From: an uncultured Prevotella sp.
Lineage (GTDB): Bacteria > Bacteroidota > Bacteroidia > Bacteroidales > Bacteroidaceae
NCBI GenBank assembly: GCA_946999045.1
Contig: CAMQBR010000025.1
Coordinates: 1 to 25,329 of the forward strand
Direction of reading: 5' to 3'
Length of the DNA: 25,329 nucleotides
Part shown: positions 1 to 8,635 of the stretch, piece by piece
Layout: each line of letters opens with the position of its first letter
Numbering within the stretch: position 1 is the stretch's first letter
Position numbers and translations under genes: made by a program
Notes under the pieces: generated by a model
Told to the model about the DNA's origin: nothing
What the model saw: only the letters and a program-made list of their open reading frames with translations
Database searches by the model: none

Positions 1-15
1 GCCGTCCCTCATCAT
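1..15 (-). CDS. Possible start of the next operon gene (partial)
   Basis: On the minus strand two consecutive ATG codons begin at position 15, and the frame stays open (M-M-R-D-G) to the window edge. The stop codon of the GT4 gene at 12-14 overlaps the first ATG in the same ATGA arrangement used at three other junctions in this cluster, which suggests a translationally coupled downstream gene. Five codons are too few to assign any product. Confidence 0.3.
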
Positions 16-1085
16 TTTCGCTCATACACATTTTTGTAACCTTCCATCATCTTGCCAATATCATAATTCAAGGCGCGCATTCTACATCGCATTGCCGTCT
101 GCTCATAAAAGGAGGCATCTTTGCTCAGGTGCATTATTAAAGACGCCAGCTCATCAACATCCCCGGGGTGGAACAATAGTCCGGCATTTTTTACGACCTC
201 TCTCAGTCCATCAACATCTGAAGCTATTACCGGTTTACCAGCTGCCATTCCTTCAACGGCAGCCAATCCAAATCCTTCCCAATGAGAAGAAAGCACCACA
301 ATATCCGAAGTCCTCAACATTTGAGGGATATCGGCTCTGTTTCCCCAAAATATAATATCTTTTTTATGTAAAGTCTGTTTTGCATAGTCTTGCATTTTGT
401 CTCTTAAGTCACCATCACCAATCAACCATAATTGGAACTTATCCCGAGGCAAGTGATTCATGGCATCTATGAGCGTTTTATGATCCTTCTGCGCCCTGAA
501 AGCACCCACCATAGTGATGACAATTCTGTTTGCAGGACGTATGTCGTATGCCACCTGAGCTTTTTGGAAAGAAGTGACGTCTATTCCATTGCTAATCGTA
601 ATCAATCTAATTGAGGTGTTGTTATTTTTCAGATAAATTCTAAGACGCTCCTCTGTTTTTGGACTTATACATATAATTTTCTCATATCTTTCGTACATCC
701 ATCTATCTATCGCTCTCAACAACGGATTCTTTCGTTTTCTGTTATCCGTATTGTGTTCCGTTGTGACCAATCGTTTTCTCAAACCAATATTAGCAATAGC
801 AGCAAACAATTGAGGAGATGAATTGTGTGTGTGGATTACATCATATCCTTTCATAATACGTCTAAGCTTTAGAATAAATCCCGGATTGTAAAAACATCGT
901 TTTTTTGATAACGAATAGATTATGCATCCAGATAATTCAAGCTCTCTATAAAAGGTTGTTTCTTCTCCATCGAAAAGACAAACATCTACCTCATAACCTT
1001 GATTGCGCAACATCTGTGTTATTTGCACAACAAGATGTTCTGCACCCCCGATCATTAGTGATGTTATGATTTGGAGTACTCTCAT
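12..1085 (-). CDS. GT4-family glycosyltransferase
   Basis: A 357-residue retaining GT-B glycosyltransferase that would transfer a nucleotide-activated sugar to the lipid-linked repeat unit at the cytoplasmic face of the inner membrane. The N-terminal Rossmann domain has the glycine-rich GGAE loop at residues 13-16 and a THNSS segment near 86-90. The C-terminal domain holds VGAFRAQKDH near 193-202 and the family's EX7E motif, E270-GFGLAAV-E278, followed by GKPVIASD. Length is normal for GT4. The ATG overlaps the upstream GT2 stop by 4 nt (ATGA), implying translational coupling. The donor and acceptor sugars cannot be read from the sequence. It is the only GT4 in the window; the others are GT2 or GT-D. 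Confidence 0.93.
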   Translation of the reverse strand: MRVLQIITSLMIGGAEHLVVQITQMLRNQGYEVDVCLFDGEETTFYRELELSGCIIYSLSKKRCFYNPGFILKLRRIMKGYDVIHTHNSSPQLFAAIANIGLRKRLVTTEHNTDNRKRKNPLLRAIDRWMYERYEKIICISPKTEERLRIYLKNNNTSIRLITISNGIDVTSFQKAQVAYDIRPANRIVITMVGAFRAQKDHKTLIDAMNHLPRDKFQLWLIGDGDLRDKMQDYAKQTLHKKDIIFWGNRADIPQMLRTSDIVVLSSHWEGFGLAAVEGMAAGKPVIASDVDGLREVVKNAGLLFHPGDVDELASLIMHLSKDASFYEQTAMRCRMRALNYDIGKMMEGYKNVYERK

Positions 1086-2053
1086 GACAAAATAAAATTG
1101 GGAATAGTCCTAAATATTTTCTTAGCTTCTTTATATCCGTCCATATTACCTTTTATAAAATCTGTAACAACCCGAAAGTTTGCAGATAAGATAGCAAAAA
1201 CAAGATGAACAAGTAATTGCTCTATTTGCTTAACCGAAAAACTGACGAGAACCCTTTTCTTTTGCCATCCATTTAAATTATTTAAATCATAACAACTTCT
1301 ATACCATAGAAGAAACATGGCTTTTGCTCGCCGGTAATACTTGTCATTGGACTCCTGAAACAGACTGCTTGAACTTTTTGCATCCATGTGAACAGCTCCG
1401 CTATCATAAGAAACCAATAACCGAAAGCCGTTTTTATATAGTTTTTGAAACATAAGTTGGTCATCACCAAAAGCAAAGCCCATCCGGTCTAACCACAACT
1501 CATCAGGATAATGAATCCTCAATAAAGCGTCTCTTCTCCATAATGATATTGGTCCTGCAGCACTTTGAGAATGGTAAGAGCTCTTAGAGGGGTTACCATT
1601 ATACGAAAAGCTTGCATTATCCACTACTTTAAACGCCCATTCGTCATCTTTACGTGGATAACTTAAATTAGTGATATAATTATATATTTTTGTTTTCAAA
1701 TTATCCTCATGAGGTCTGAAAACATCTGCAGCTATACAATCTCCCTGTTGTCCATTTAATTCTTCATACAATGTTTCAACACAGTTCTCCGCCATAAAGA
1801 CATCGTCGTCAAGAAGCAAAATCCATTCTGTTTGTATTTCTTTATAATCTATTGCTCTTTGAGCAACCATCCCTTTCTTGACATAAACATATTCTTCGTC
1901 TTCAATCCTAAAATCAGGCAATTTGTATCCTTCTGCGATATAAAGTAAGACTTTTTTAGGCCTTATCGTCTGTTTATAGATGGAACACAATTCTTTTTTT
2001 AATCTATCTCCTGATTTTCCAAGCGTTCGTATGGCAACACCGTACTCTACCAT
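1082..2053 (-). CDS. GT2-family glycosyltransferase (divergent)
   Basis: A 323-residue GT-A fold protein. It lacks the classic PVYN start; the N-terminus reads YGVAIRTLGKSGDRL, and the first nucleotide-binding half is shorter than in the neighbouring GT2 proteins. The metal-binding DxD equivalent is clear at D82-D83-D84 in WILLLDDDVF. Further on, a WLDRMGFAFGDDQLMFQKLY segment resembles the acceptor/catalytic acidic region seen in this subgroup. No strong transmembrane segment is obvious apart from a moderately hydrophobic stretch near residues 275-295. It ends in a 4-nt ATGA overlap with the GT4 gene and begins 3 nt after the stop of the upstream GT2, so it is part of the same transcript. 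Sugar specificity is unknown. Confidence 0.85.
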   Translation of the reverse strand: MVEYGVAIRTLGKSGDRLKKELCSIYKQTIRPKKVLLYIAEGYKLPDFRIEDEEYVYVKKGMVAQRAIDYKEIQTEWILLLDDDVFMAENCVETLYEELNGQQGDCIAADVFRPHEDNLKTKIYNYITNLSYPRKDDEWAFKVVDNASFSYNGNPSKSSYHSQSAAGPISLWRRDALLRIHYPDELWLDRMGFAFGDDQLMFQKLYKNGFRLLVSYDSGAVHMDAKSSSSLFQESNDKYYRRAKAMFLLWYRSCYDLNNLNGWQKKRVLVSFSVKQIEQLLVHLVFAILSANFRVVTDFIKGNMDGYKEAKKIFRTIPNFILS

Positions 2054-2056
2054 GTC

Positions 2057-2938
2057 TTACTTATTATACTTATAATTCCAATACAAATACACCAAATAGC
2101 CTATAGGGTAACAAATGAGCAGCAAGGACTTATATGGAATATCAAACGTTTCCTTGAAATCCTTATGCGAGAAAAAGGAATATACAGAATATAATATTCC
2201 ACTTTTAATCCTATCCCTCATAGGATATGTTTTATCCATTAATATCAAATTAAATGCCATTCCGCCCTTCGGACATTTTATTCGAAGCCTTCGCCCGGAT
2301 TTAGTTAACCCACCTTCCAAATATTCTGTTAGATATATTATTTTATTTATAAACAACATATCGGCTATTTTAGAAATTTGGAGCCAAAGATAACTTTCAA
2401 CGAGAAATTTTTCACCTTTATAAACTGGGAATCTGTAACGCTTCAAGTATTTTGTTGCCCACACCTCGGCCTTATCCCCATACACCTTTTTATTCACTCT
2501 AACATCAGCAAAACTATCTATGAGGTTGTCTTTCGGGAATATATCGCCGATTGGAACTTCTTGGGAATATCCTCTGAGATAAGATATACCACATAAATCC
2601 TTACCCTTGACTTTTCTCCAATCCTTTTCTATTGTTTCAATAGCATCATTAGTCAAGGTGTCGTCACTATCTACAATAAAAAAAAGCTCCGTTTCAACAA
2701 TGTCAATAGCAAGATTCAGTGCAGTATGCTTCCCTCCATTCTCCTTTCTTTGATATTCTATATTAAAAATATCAGATTTCATTCCATTTACAACATCTGC
2801 CGTATTATCGGTCGAACCATCGTCTATAATCAGCCAAGTGAATCCCCCCACAGTTTGACTACACAGACTCCTGTAAAGGGTTTGCAAATGAGTGGCTCTA
2901 TTATAAGTTGGTGTTACCACTGTCACTCCGTTTCCCAT
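2057..2938 (-). CDS. GT2-family glycosyltransferase
   Basis: A 293-residue inverting GT2 enzyme with the VVTPTYNR opening at residues 7-14, the nucleotide-binding DDGSTDNT at 39-46, a GGKHTALN segment near 68-75, and the metal-binding DSDD at 90-93. The last roughly 40 residues include a hydrophobic segment rich in Leu and Tyr (SLLLICYPIGYLVYLYWNY), which may anchor it to the membrane. Its start overlaps the end of the upstream GT2 by 16 nt. The GGKHTALN variant separates it from the other GT2 genes here and suggests a different acceptor, but no donor can be assigned. Confidence 0.92.
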   Translation of the reverse strand: MGNGVTVVTPTYNRATHLQTLYRSLCSQTVGGFTWLIIDDGSTDNTADVVNGMKSDIFNIEYQRKENGGKHTALNLAIDIVETELFFIVDSDDTLTNDAIETIEKDWRKVKGKDLCGISYLRGYSQEVPIGDIFPKDNLIDSFADVRVNKKVYGDKAEVWATKYLKRYRFPVYKGEKFLVESYLWLQISKIADMLFINKIIYLTEYLEGGLTKSGRRLRIKCPKGGMAFNLILMDKTYPMRDRIKSGILYSVYSFFSHKDFKETFDIPYKSLLLICYPIGYLVYLYWNYKYNK

Positions 2939-3957
2939 ACTTTTTTCTTTATTCTGTTGATATAATAAGGGACTATGATATAATCAAAGATACCACTACA
3001 CAATTTGTATATACAAAAATTATATAGTGATAAATTCATTAGGAAACATTGTATCTTTACCCTTGGTTCTTGATTCCATACCATAAAAGGATAGAATTTA
3101 TTTTTGACGATACGATTCTTTAATTGCTTGAACTCAGATCTGTTATAGTCAGACGTGAATATACGTGTCCAAGTGGACTGCTTTTTAAAGTTGATAGATG
3201 AGAGACAGGCAGACAAAGCTTCTTCATCTTCATGAAAAATAGAAGTCATAAGTTCTCTCATCACATCCTCATACGAGAGCAAATTATGATCTGTGCAAAT
3301 TCTGGAATGTTCTTTATTTCTTTTATTGATCGCACTCCCCTCTCTTAACACATATCGATAAATATTAGCTTGGTTTGAAACCACGTAAGGATGATGTAAG
3401 AAAACAGTGGATACGAACAGCACATCTTCCGAGAATCTATAGTTTTTAAACCGGATTTTATTCTCGTTTAAAAAAGCTCTACGATAAAGAAACGTCCAAA
3501 TAAAAGCAGGGAGTCCTCCTCTTCTAATCATTTCCAACGCCGGAGCGTCGTAGTCTATCTGATTAACAATAGGCTTAACTTTTCGCCCATCATAATCTGA
3601 AAAATAGCGTACAACGTCTACATCTCTTCTATTCCATATAGGTTTTAAGACTTCGTACATGCCGTTCTGTAAAAGATAGTCGTCTGAGTCCACAAATGCA
3701 ATATATTCACCCAATGCACTATCTATCCCTGTATTCCTTGCAATACCTACACCAGAGTTAGGTTGTGAAAAAACACGTATGTTGGCATATCTCTCAGCAT
3801 AGTCAGTGCACAAACTTAAAGAATGGTCAGTGCTTCCATCATTGATAAGCAAGATTTCATAATCTTCATCCTTTAAGCCTTGATTCAGCAAGGACGATAC
3901 GCATTTGGGGAGATATTGTTCTACATTATATACAGGAACTATAATACTTAATTTCAT
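2923..3957 (-). CDS. GT2-family glycosyltransferase
   Basis: A 344-residue GT2 protein with the canonical IIVPVYNVEQYL start at residues 5-16, NDGSTD at 39-44, the GVGIARNTGI loop near 69-78 and the metal-binding DSDD at 90-93. The C-terminal third is basic and hydrophobic, consistent with membrane association. The gene starts 3 nt downstream of the polymerase-like gene's stop and overlaps the next GT2 by 16 nt. It is one of a set of PVYN-type enzymes in the locus that look like diverged relatives; each presumably adds one sugar of the repeat unit. Confidence 0.93.
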   Translation of the reverse strand: MKLSIIVPVYNVEQYLPKCVSSLLNQGLKDEDYEILLINDGSTDHSLSLCTDYAERYANIRVFSQPNSGVGIARNTGIDSALGEYIAFVDSDDYLLQNGMYEVLKPIWNRRDVDVVRYFSDYDGRKVKPIVNQIDYDAPALEMIRRGGLPAFIWTFLYRRAFLNENKIRFKNYRFSEDVLFVSTVFLHHPYVVSNQANIYRYVLREGSAINKRNKEHSRICTDHNLLSYEDVMRELMTSIFHEDEEALSACLSSINFKKQSTWTRIFTSDYNRSEFKQLKNRIVKNKFYPFMVWNQEPRVKIQCFLMNLSLYNFCIYKLCSGIFDYIIVPYYINRIKKKVWETE

Positions 3958-3960
3958 ATA

Positions 3961-5133
3961 TTATTTAATATCTATTACTTTACGGTACAATTTATCTTTA
4001 GTGTAGTTCACATCATACTCATTTTCTTCATAGAGTTCATAAACTCCTGATGGGTAACCATTTGTCAAAAAGGTTTTGTATGGCGTCAAATTAAACGCCC
4101 ATGATCTTAAAATACGAGTGAATAACACAAAACATAAAAATATAACAAAAGTTTTCATCCACTTATAACTATGTATCCTTGTTGAAAGGGCGCTTAAAGT
4201 ATATATTAGACCTATAAAATAAAACCAGCCAAACCGTCCGCCCTGTCCAAAACGGGCAAAAGCCACCAAGATACCACAAAAGATAATGGACATATTAAGA
4301 AACGTCAAATCTTTAGGCGTGTTGGGAATTTTATGATAGTTTTTAAAAAGTATTGCAATAAATACGATAGCCTCTATCACATACCAAATTTGAAAACCAG
4401 ACATATCGTCATTGGTATATAATGCTGTTCTGGATTCTGTTCCTGTTGCATCACCTGCAAGAGATATTGCCCAAGAAGCAAATGGAGATATTCCTAATAA
4501 TAAGCAGAATACGAGAAAATAAAATACTGTACGTTGTGAATATTTTATAATAGGTACGAAATACATTGGTGCAAATACAAGGGCTGAATTGTGAAAACCA
4601 GCAGCCAATATCACCAAAGCAAAAAACGGCAAAGGTTTCCGTTCCCATATATACTTTACGGCTTGCCAAGCTATACCACAAGCTATGGTCTGCCTCATGT
4701 AAGTTATGGAGAAAAACACAAATAATCCAAGGAAAACAATACATGCCATCGGATAATTATCCATATACTTTCGGAACGCCCTATAATACAATCCATACAT
4801 CAGGCAAGTTCCCAGCAGAATAAACACATATCGATTAGACGTAACATGGGCAACTAAAACTTCCCAAACAAAGTAGGCATACTCCTTTCCACGGATGAAA
4901 TAAAGTAACTGATTGACATCTTGTTTATAACTTACAGAGTCGGATATACTATCGAACAATGCTCCGTAAATATATCGATCATACCCTCCTATCATATCTC
5001 CCATACCTATAAAAACTGCCAGATAGGTGAAGTAGGCAGCCAATAAGAGGGGACTTTTAGCCAGTTGTGGTCTTGATAACGATGAATAATACCATAAAAA
5101 GGCTATGGCGAACATTAAGAAATAGATAATCAT
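3961..5133 (-). CDS. EpsG-family / Wzy-like polysaccharide polymerase
   Basis: A 390-residue polytopic membrane protein with about ten hydrophobic segments. Near the N-terminus it carries the EpsG-family signature region, here GDMIGGYDRYIY at residues 45-56, where the family usually has a G-D-x-x-x-Y pattern. A hydrophilic stretch around residues 60-90 (containing the YFIRGKEYAYFVWE segment) and a late basic segment are typical of the family. It would polymerise the flipped lipid-linked repeat units at the periplasmic face of the inner membrane. It is the only polymerase candidate in the window, and a Wzx-type flippase is present, so the assignment fits the locus. Its ATG overlaps the truncated acyltransferase stop by 4 nt. 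Wzy identity rests on family resemblance and context, not on a known catalytic residue. Confidence 0.82.
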   Translation of the reverse strand: MIIYFLMFAIAFLWYYSSLSRPQLAKSPLLLAAYFTYLAVFIGMGDMIGGYDRYIYGALFDSISDSVSYKQDVNQLLYFIRGKEYAYFVWEVLVAHVTSNRYVFILLGTCLMYGLYYRAFRKYMDNYPMACIVFLGLFVFFSITYMRQTIACGIAWQAVKYIWERKPLPFFALVILAAGFHNSALVFAPMYFVPIIKYSQRTVFYFLVFCLLLGISPFASWAISLAGDATGTESRTALYTNDDMSGFQIWYVIEAIVFIAILFKNYHKIPNTPKDLTFLNMSIIFCGILVAFARFGQGGRFGWFYFIGLIYTLSALSTRIHSYKWMKTFVIFLCFVLFTRILRSWAFNLTPYKTFLTNGYPSGVYELYEENEYDVNYTKDKLYRKVIDIK

Positions 5134-5675
5134 TTTTGTTGATAGATGTTATGTTGCAAAAGATTCCACATCCCAATCCTGATTTGGTCTATAAATACAC
5201 AAAACAGATATACGGCAGACAGGAACAGAAAGATTCCAAGTACAAGTAAGTCCCCATTCAATGTAGATATGAAATAGAGGACACCACTTTTAAAGAACTT
5301 AAAAACGTACGGATTAAAATGAATTATATAAACCGCAAAGCTACTTGCCGCCAGCCAATTAACAACCGAGCTTTGAAACCTGAATTTACAGAAAAATAAT
5401 AATAATGCCATGCTTGATAAAATAATTAATGGATTATCATAACGTAGCATTTTCATGGCATTCCCGAATTTCCATACTGATAGCACCACTATTATACTTA
5501 TAAAACAGGTAATTGCAATATAGACATAAAGGCTCAATCGGTTTAACCGACCCGACGGATAAAGTTTGAAATATCTTGCTGTGAGATATAGACCACAAAA
5601 GGATATAATGCTATAGCCTCCAAAGTATTTTCTTTGTCTAACTTTTGTCTTTACAGCTATCTCTTTTTCAACCAT
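5130..5675 (-). pseudogene. C-terminal half of an acyltransferase-3 protein
   Basis: The 181 residues match only the second half of a normal 330-370 residue acyltransferase-3 (OafA/NodX-like) membrane protein. From residue 19 the sequence GGYSIISFCGLYLTARYFKL is typical of the mid-protein segment of such enzymes, and SFAVYIIHFNPYV (about 112-124) matches the late transmembrane segment. The first half, which carries the catalytic K/R-X10-H motif of TM1, is absent, and the upstream DNA is occupied by an unrelated GT2 gene overlapping by 19 nt. The first 18 residues (charged, MVEKEIAVKTKVRQRK) do not look like acyltransferase. The frame is open and its ends still couple to neighbours, so it may be expressed, but O-acyl transfer should be lost. 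Deletion or recombination removing the 5' half is the likely cause. Confidence 0.75.
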
Positions 5676-6637
5676 AATACAAAAACATCAATATAAATTG
5701 ACAAAATCCTGAAAAATTTAATGTTGACAATTCGGGAAAAAATACGATGCCTTTTATTCACAGGCAATGGATAAATGGGGAAAGCCCCCATAGCTTCCAA
5801 TTTCGTCATCACATCCAACTTATATCTCAGCGTAAAAGGAACTACATATATTGAAAACAAATAGCCCATAAGGAAAAATATAAGAGGCTTCTTCAAAACT
5901 TTTTGGACATCAGGGTTAAACTGTTTGAGCCACTTAAAGTTATTTTCCATACAAAGCAATGAGTCGTCGGAGGATCTATATATATGGTTTTTAGAAGATT
6001 CAGATACAGCCGAATGAGGGTTGGCGATATAATTGTAAAGAGGCTGATTGATGCATTTACACTTTCCAATGTATGGAATTAATTTGAAAATCACATCAAA
6101 GTCCTCTCCCATTTGATAACTATTAAACCTTATATCATGCTCTCGTATAATACTTGTTCTGTACACATGCGTCCATAAAGAGTTGTTATACACATCGTGG
6201 GCTGCCATATCTAACCCAGAGCTGAAATCTCCTATGCATGGAATGATTCTACCATTGGTTTCCGTTCCCCAGTAATAGCCCATCATCAGCATGTCATATT
6301 CATCATTACGTAACAGCGGTATAATGCATGTCAATGAATCGTTTGAAATGAAATCGTCGACATCGATGAACCAAAAGAATTTTCCACATGCATAGTCAAG
6401 CAGTTCGTTTCTAGTTGCACCAATGCCCTTGTTCTCACGAGATATCAAACGTATATTATCATACTTCCCCACATATTTCTTTAAAATATTTAAGGAATTA
6501 TCTCGAGAGCCATCATTAATAACAGTAATCTCTACTTCTTCATTAAAACCTTCTTGAAGGACAATACTATCTAAACACCTGTTAATATATTTTTCTCCAT
6601 TATACACAGGTATTAGGATCGAAAGCAATTTTTTCAT
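5657..6637 (-). CDS. GT2-family glycosyltransferase
   Basis: A 326-residue GT2 enzyme beginning LLSILIPVYNGEKYI (residues 4-18), with NDGSRD at 41-46, GIGATRNELLDYA near 71-83 and the metal-binding DVDD at 92-95. DVDD in place of DSDD is a common conservative variant. The remainder has scattered aromatic and basic residues and a hydrophobic patch (FFLMGYLFSIYVVPF, around 250-265) that could dip into the membrane. It is separated from the upstream GT2 by about 50 nt, the longest gap between glycosyltransferases in this half of the locus, and its 3' end overlaps the truncated acyltransferase by 19 nt. Sugar specificity is unknown. Confidence 0.93.
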   Translation of the reverse strand: MKKLLSILIPVYNGEKYINRCLDSIVLQEGFNEEVEITVINDGSRDNSLNILKKYVGKYDNIRLISRENKGIGATRNELLDYACGKFFWFIDVDDFISNDSLTCIIPLLRNDEYDMLMMGYYWGTETNGRIIPCIGDFSSGLDMAAHDVYNNSLWTHVYRTSIIREHDIRFNSYQMGEDFDVIFKLIPYIGKCKCINQPLYNYIANPHSAVSESSKNHIYRSSDDSLLCMENNFKWLKQFNPDVQKVLKKPLIFFLMGYLFSIYVVPFTLRYKLDVMTKLEAMGAFPIYPLPVNKRHRIFSRIVNIKFFRILSIYIDVFVLWLKKR

Positions 6638-6687
6638 ACTTAACGATATTAGTAGTGAAACGACTTTTTAGAAAAATATTGATAGCA

Positions 6688-7662
6688 TCAGCTTCTGAAT
6701 CTTTTCATCCTACTATACAAATGATACGGCCAATCGAAGCCCAAAGCTATTAGATAATAAAATATTCTGAGTTTAAGGGGAATTGATTTATATTTTAAGA
6801 TATCCTTATTTGCTTCAGGATGTTCGTTTCGCCATTGATTCAAAGTATGTTCGCTAAGTAACACTCCCTTTGCGCCCAATTTCAACATATTGATTGTCAA
6901 GCTCATTTCATTATCATCAGCAAACATTTCTGTTAAAAAATCCATTACCTGATAAGCTTCACGCATTTTTTTGATATTCTGCGTGTTTACAGCAGAGTTT
7001 TCGTTTGCCTTGTTGTAATGATAAAAACAATCTTTAGTAAACCTAATTTTATTTGTTCCGTAATAGTAAGGCAACATCACTGCTACATCCTCCCACATTG
7101 TTATTCGTTTCCACTCAGATTTTTCGCTGTATAGATGCAATATCTTCCTAAATCTGTCATTATTCTTAACCAACGCACCCCAAGTAAAAAACTCAAAAGC
7201 ATGCTTATATACATTTCTCACAAACTGTTTCCCACTCGTATATGGAAAAAAACGCACACTTTTTTCTGTCCTATTTTTATATTCACGGTGATACCCGAAC
7301 ACCACAGCATCAGCGTCTGTCTCCTTAGCTTGTTTGTAAAGATTCTCAAAAGCATTTGATTCTATCCAATCATCGGAATCAACCGCTGCAAGGTACTCCC
7401 CTTTTGCACTCAATTGCCCCCTAATACGTGTTTGCATCAGTCCTCGGTTAGTATCGTTTTTCAGAATTATCGTTTGTTCTTTACGCTTAGGATAATCCTC
7501 TAACACCAACTTCAATACATCTATGCTTCTGTCTGGCGTACCATCATCAACAAATATAAATTCCATTTCTGATAATGTTTGCCCAAACAAACTACGAGCA
7601 CACCGCTCTATATATTGTTCAACATTGTATACAGGGATTATAACTGAAACTTTAGGCTGCAT
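6688..7662 (-). CDS. GT2-family glycosyltransferase
   Basis: I place the start at the ATG at 7662, giving 324 residues that open directly with QPKVSVIIPVYNVEQYIERC. The longer frame would start at a GTG at 7713 inside the upstream gene and add 17 unconserved residues. Motifs are VDDGTPDRS (38-46), RGLMQTRIRGQ (73-83) and DSDD at 95-98. This start lies 10 nt after the upstream stop, the usual spacing in this cluster. The DDGTPD/NDRTPD type of nucleotide-binding motif is shared with the next gene upstream, so the two may be closely related duplicates acting on adjacent positions of the repeat unit. Confidence 0.92.
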   Translation of the reverse strand: MQPKVSVIIPVYNVEQYIERCARSLFGQTLSEMEFIFVDDGTPDRSIDVLKLVLEDYPKRKEQTIILKNDTNRGLMQTRIRGQLSAKGEYLAAVDSDDWIESNAFENLYKQAKETDADAVVFGYHREYKNRTEKSVRFFPYTSGKQFVRNVYKHAFEFFTWGALVKNNDRFRKILHLYSEKSEWKRITMWEDVAVMLPYYYGTNKIRFTKDCFYHYNKANENSAVNTQNIKKMREAYQVMDFLTEMFADDNEMSLTINMLKLGAKGVLLSEHTLNQWRNEHPEANKDILKYKSIPLKLRIFYYLIALGFDWPYHLYSRMKRFRS

Positions 7663-7672
7663 CGCTAAAAAT

Positions 7673-8608
7673 TTATAATATTTTGTATACCATACGCATG
7701 TACAAAGGCACACTGTCTTTATAATGCGGTATACTGCTTATTTTGTTGAGTATGCTATTGAGCTTAACCTTACAACTCCTCAAGTATTTCTTATCAAAGT
7801 GATTCCTTAAAAGTGAATAATACAGTGTATATGCCAATTTGCAAATATTTTGTGCGAGTTGCTTTTGATATAATATACAGGAGAGATAAATCGTCTTTTT
7901 CTCTAAGATTAGGATATTGTCTTCGAAGTGTTTTTTTGTAGGCCTCCCTCTACTAATAGAATTTGCATCTCCTACATAATAATGGTATGTCACTTTATCG
8001 CAAAAAAACAAAGTGTTGATATACGTTGAAATTTCAAAGCTCCAAAGCTCATCCTCATGATAAATATGTGGCTCAAAAAAAGTTTTCTTTTCAAAAAAGA
8101 TATAACGCTTAATCAACTTATTACACGCAATTCTTGTCCACGTATTGTTTAAATTTCCTATAAAAATATCTTTGTTACAACAAAATGATTGCAGATTTGG
8201 AGAATCTACTAATGAATATTCATCATTCACTCCTATTCCAATAGTGCGTCCATAAACGACATCTGGATAATTGTTTTTAGTGGCAACATTAACAAGATTT
8301 TCTATAGAGTCAAAAGGTATGGCATCATCACTGTCGAGAAAATAGAGATATTCTCCCTCAGACACCCTTATGCCGGAATTTCTTGCCTCGGATAAACCCT
8401 TGTTCCTGTCATGCTCAACGAATTTGAATTTAATGTTTCCCTGATAGTCATTAATTACCGCTTTAGCTTTCTCAAAACTCCTGTCTGGCGTGCGGTCATT
8501 CACAACAACACATTCTAAATGATCATAAGTTTGGCTGATCACCGAGCGCAGACAACGCTCTATGTATTTTTCTACGTTATATACAGGTATTATGATTGAA
8601 ACTGTCAT
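7673..8608 (-). CDS. GT2-family glycosyltransferase
   Basis: The start is taken at the ATG at 8608 (MTVSIIIPVYNVEKYIERC), giving 311 residues; a TTG five codons earlier is possible but less likely. The nucleotide-binding motif is NDRTPDRS at 37-44 rather than the usual DDGS, followed by GLSEARNSGI (71-80) and the metal-binding DSDD at 92-95. The C-terminal region is rich in Lys, Tyr and Cys and ends in a short basic helix. DNA around the PVYN motif is strikingly similar to the downstream GT2 (compare about 7607-7650 with 8560-8602), supporting a shared origin. Product sugar unknown. Confidence 0.92.
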   Translation of the reverse strand: MTVSIIIPVYNVEKYIERCLRSVISQTYDHLECVVVNDRTPDRSFEKAKAVINDYQGNIKFKFVEHDRNKGLSEARNSGIRVSEGEYLYFLDSDDAIPFDSIENLVNVATKNNYPDVVYGRTIGIGVNDEYSLVDSPNLQSFCCNKDIFIGNLNNTWTRIACNKLIKRYIFFEKKTFFEPHIYHEDELWSFEISTYINTLFFCDKVTYHYYVGDANSISRGRPTKKHFEDNILILEKKTIYLSCILYQKQLAQNICKLAYTLYYSLLRNHFDKKYLRSCKVKLNSILNKISSIPHYKDSVPLYMRMVYKIL

Positions 8609-8635
8609 TGATATTTTACACAATAAATGATTAAA

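Noticed and set aside
7663..7713. Longer start (GTG) for the GT2 gene ending at 6688
   Set aside because: It would overlap the upstream gene by 41 nt and adds residues without family similarity; the ATG at 7662 opens directly at the conserved N-terminus.
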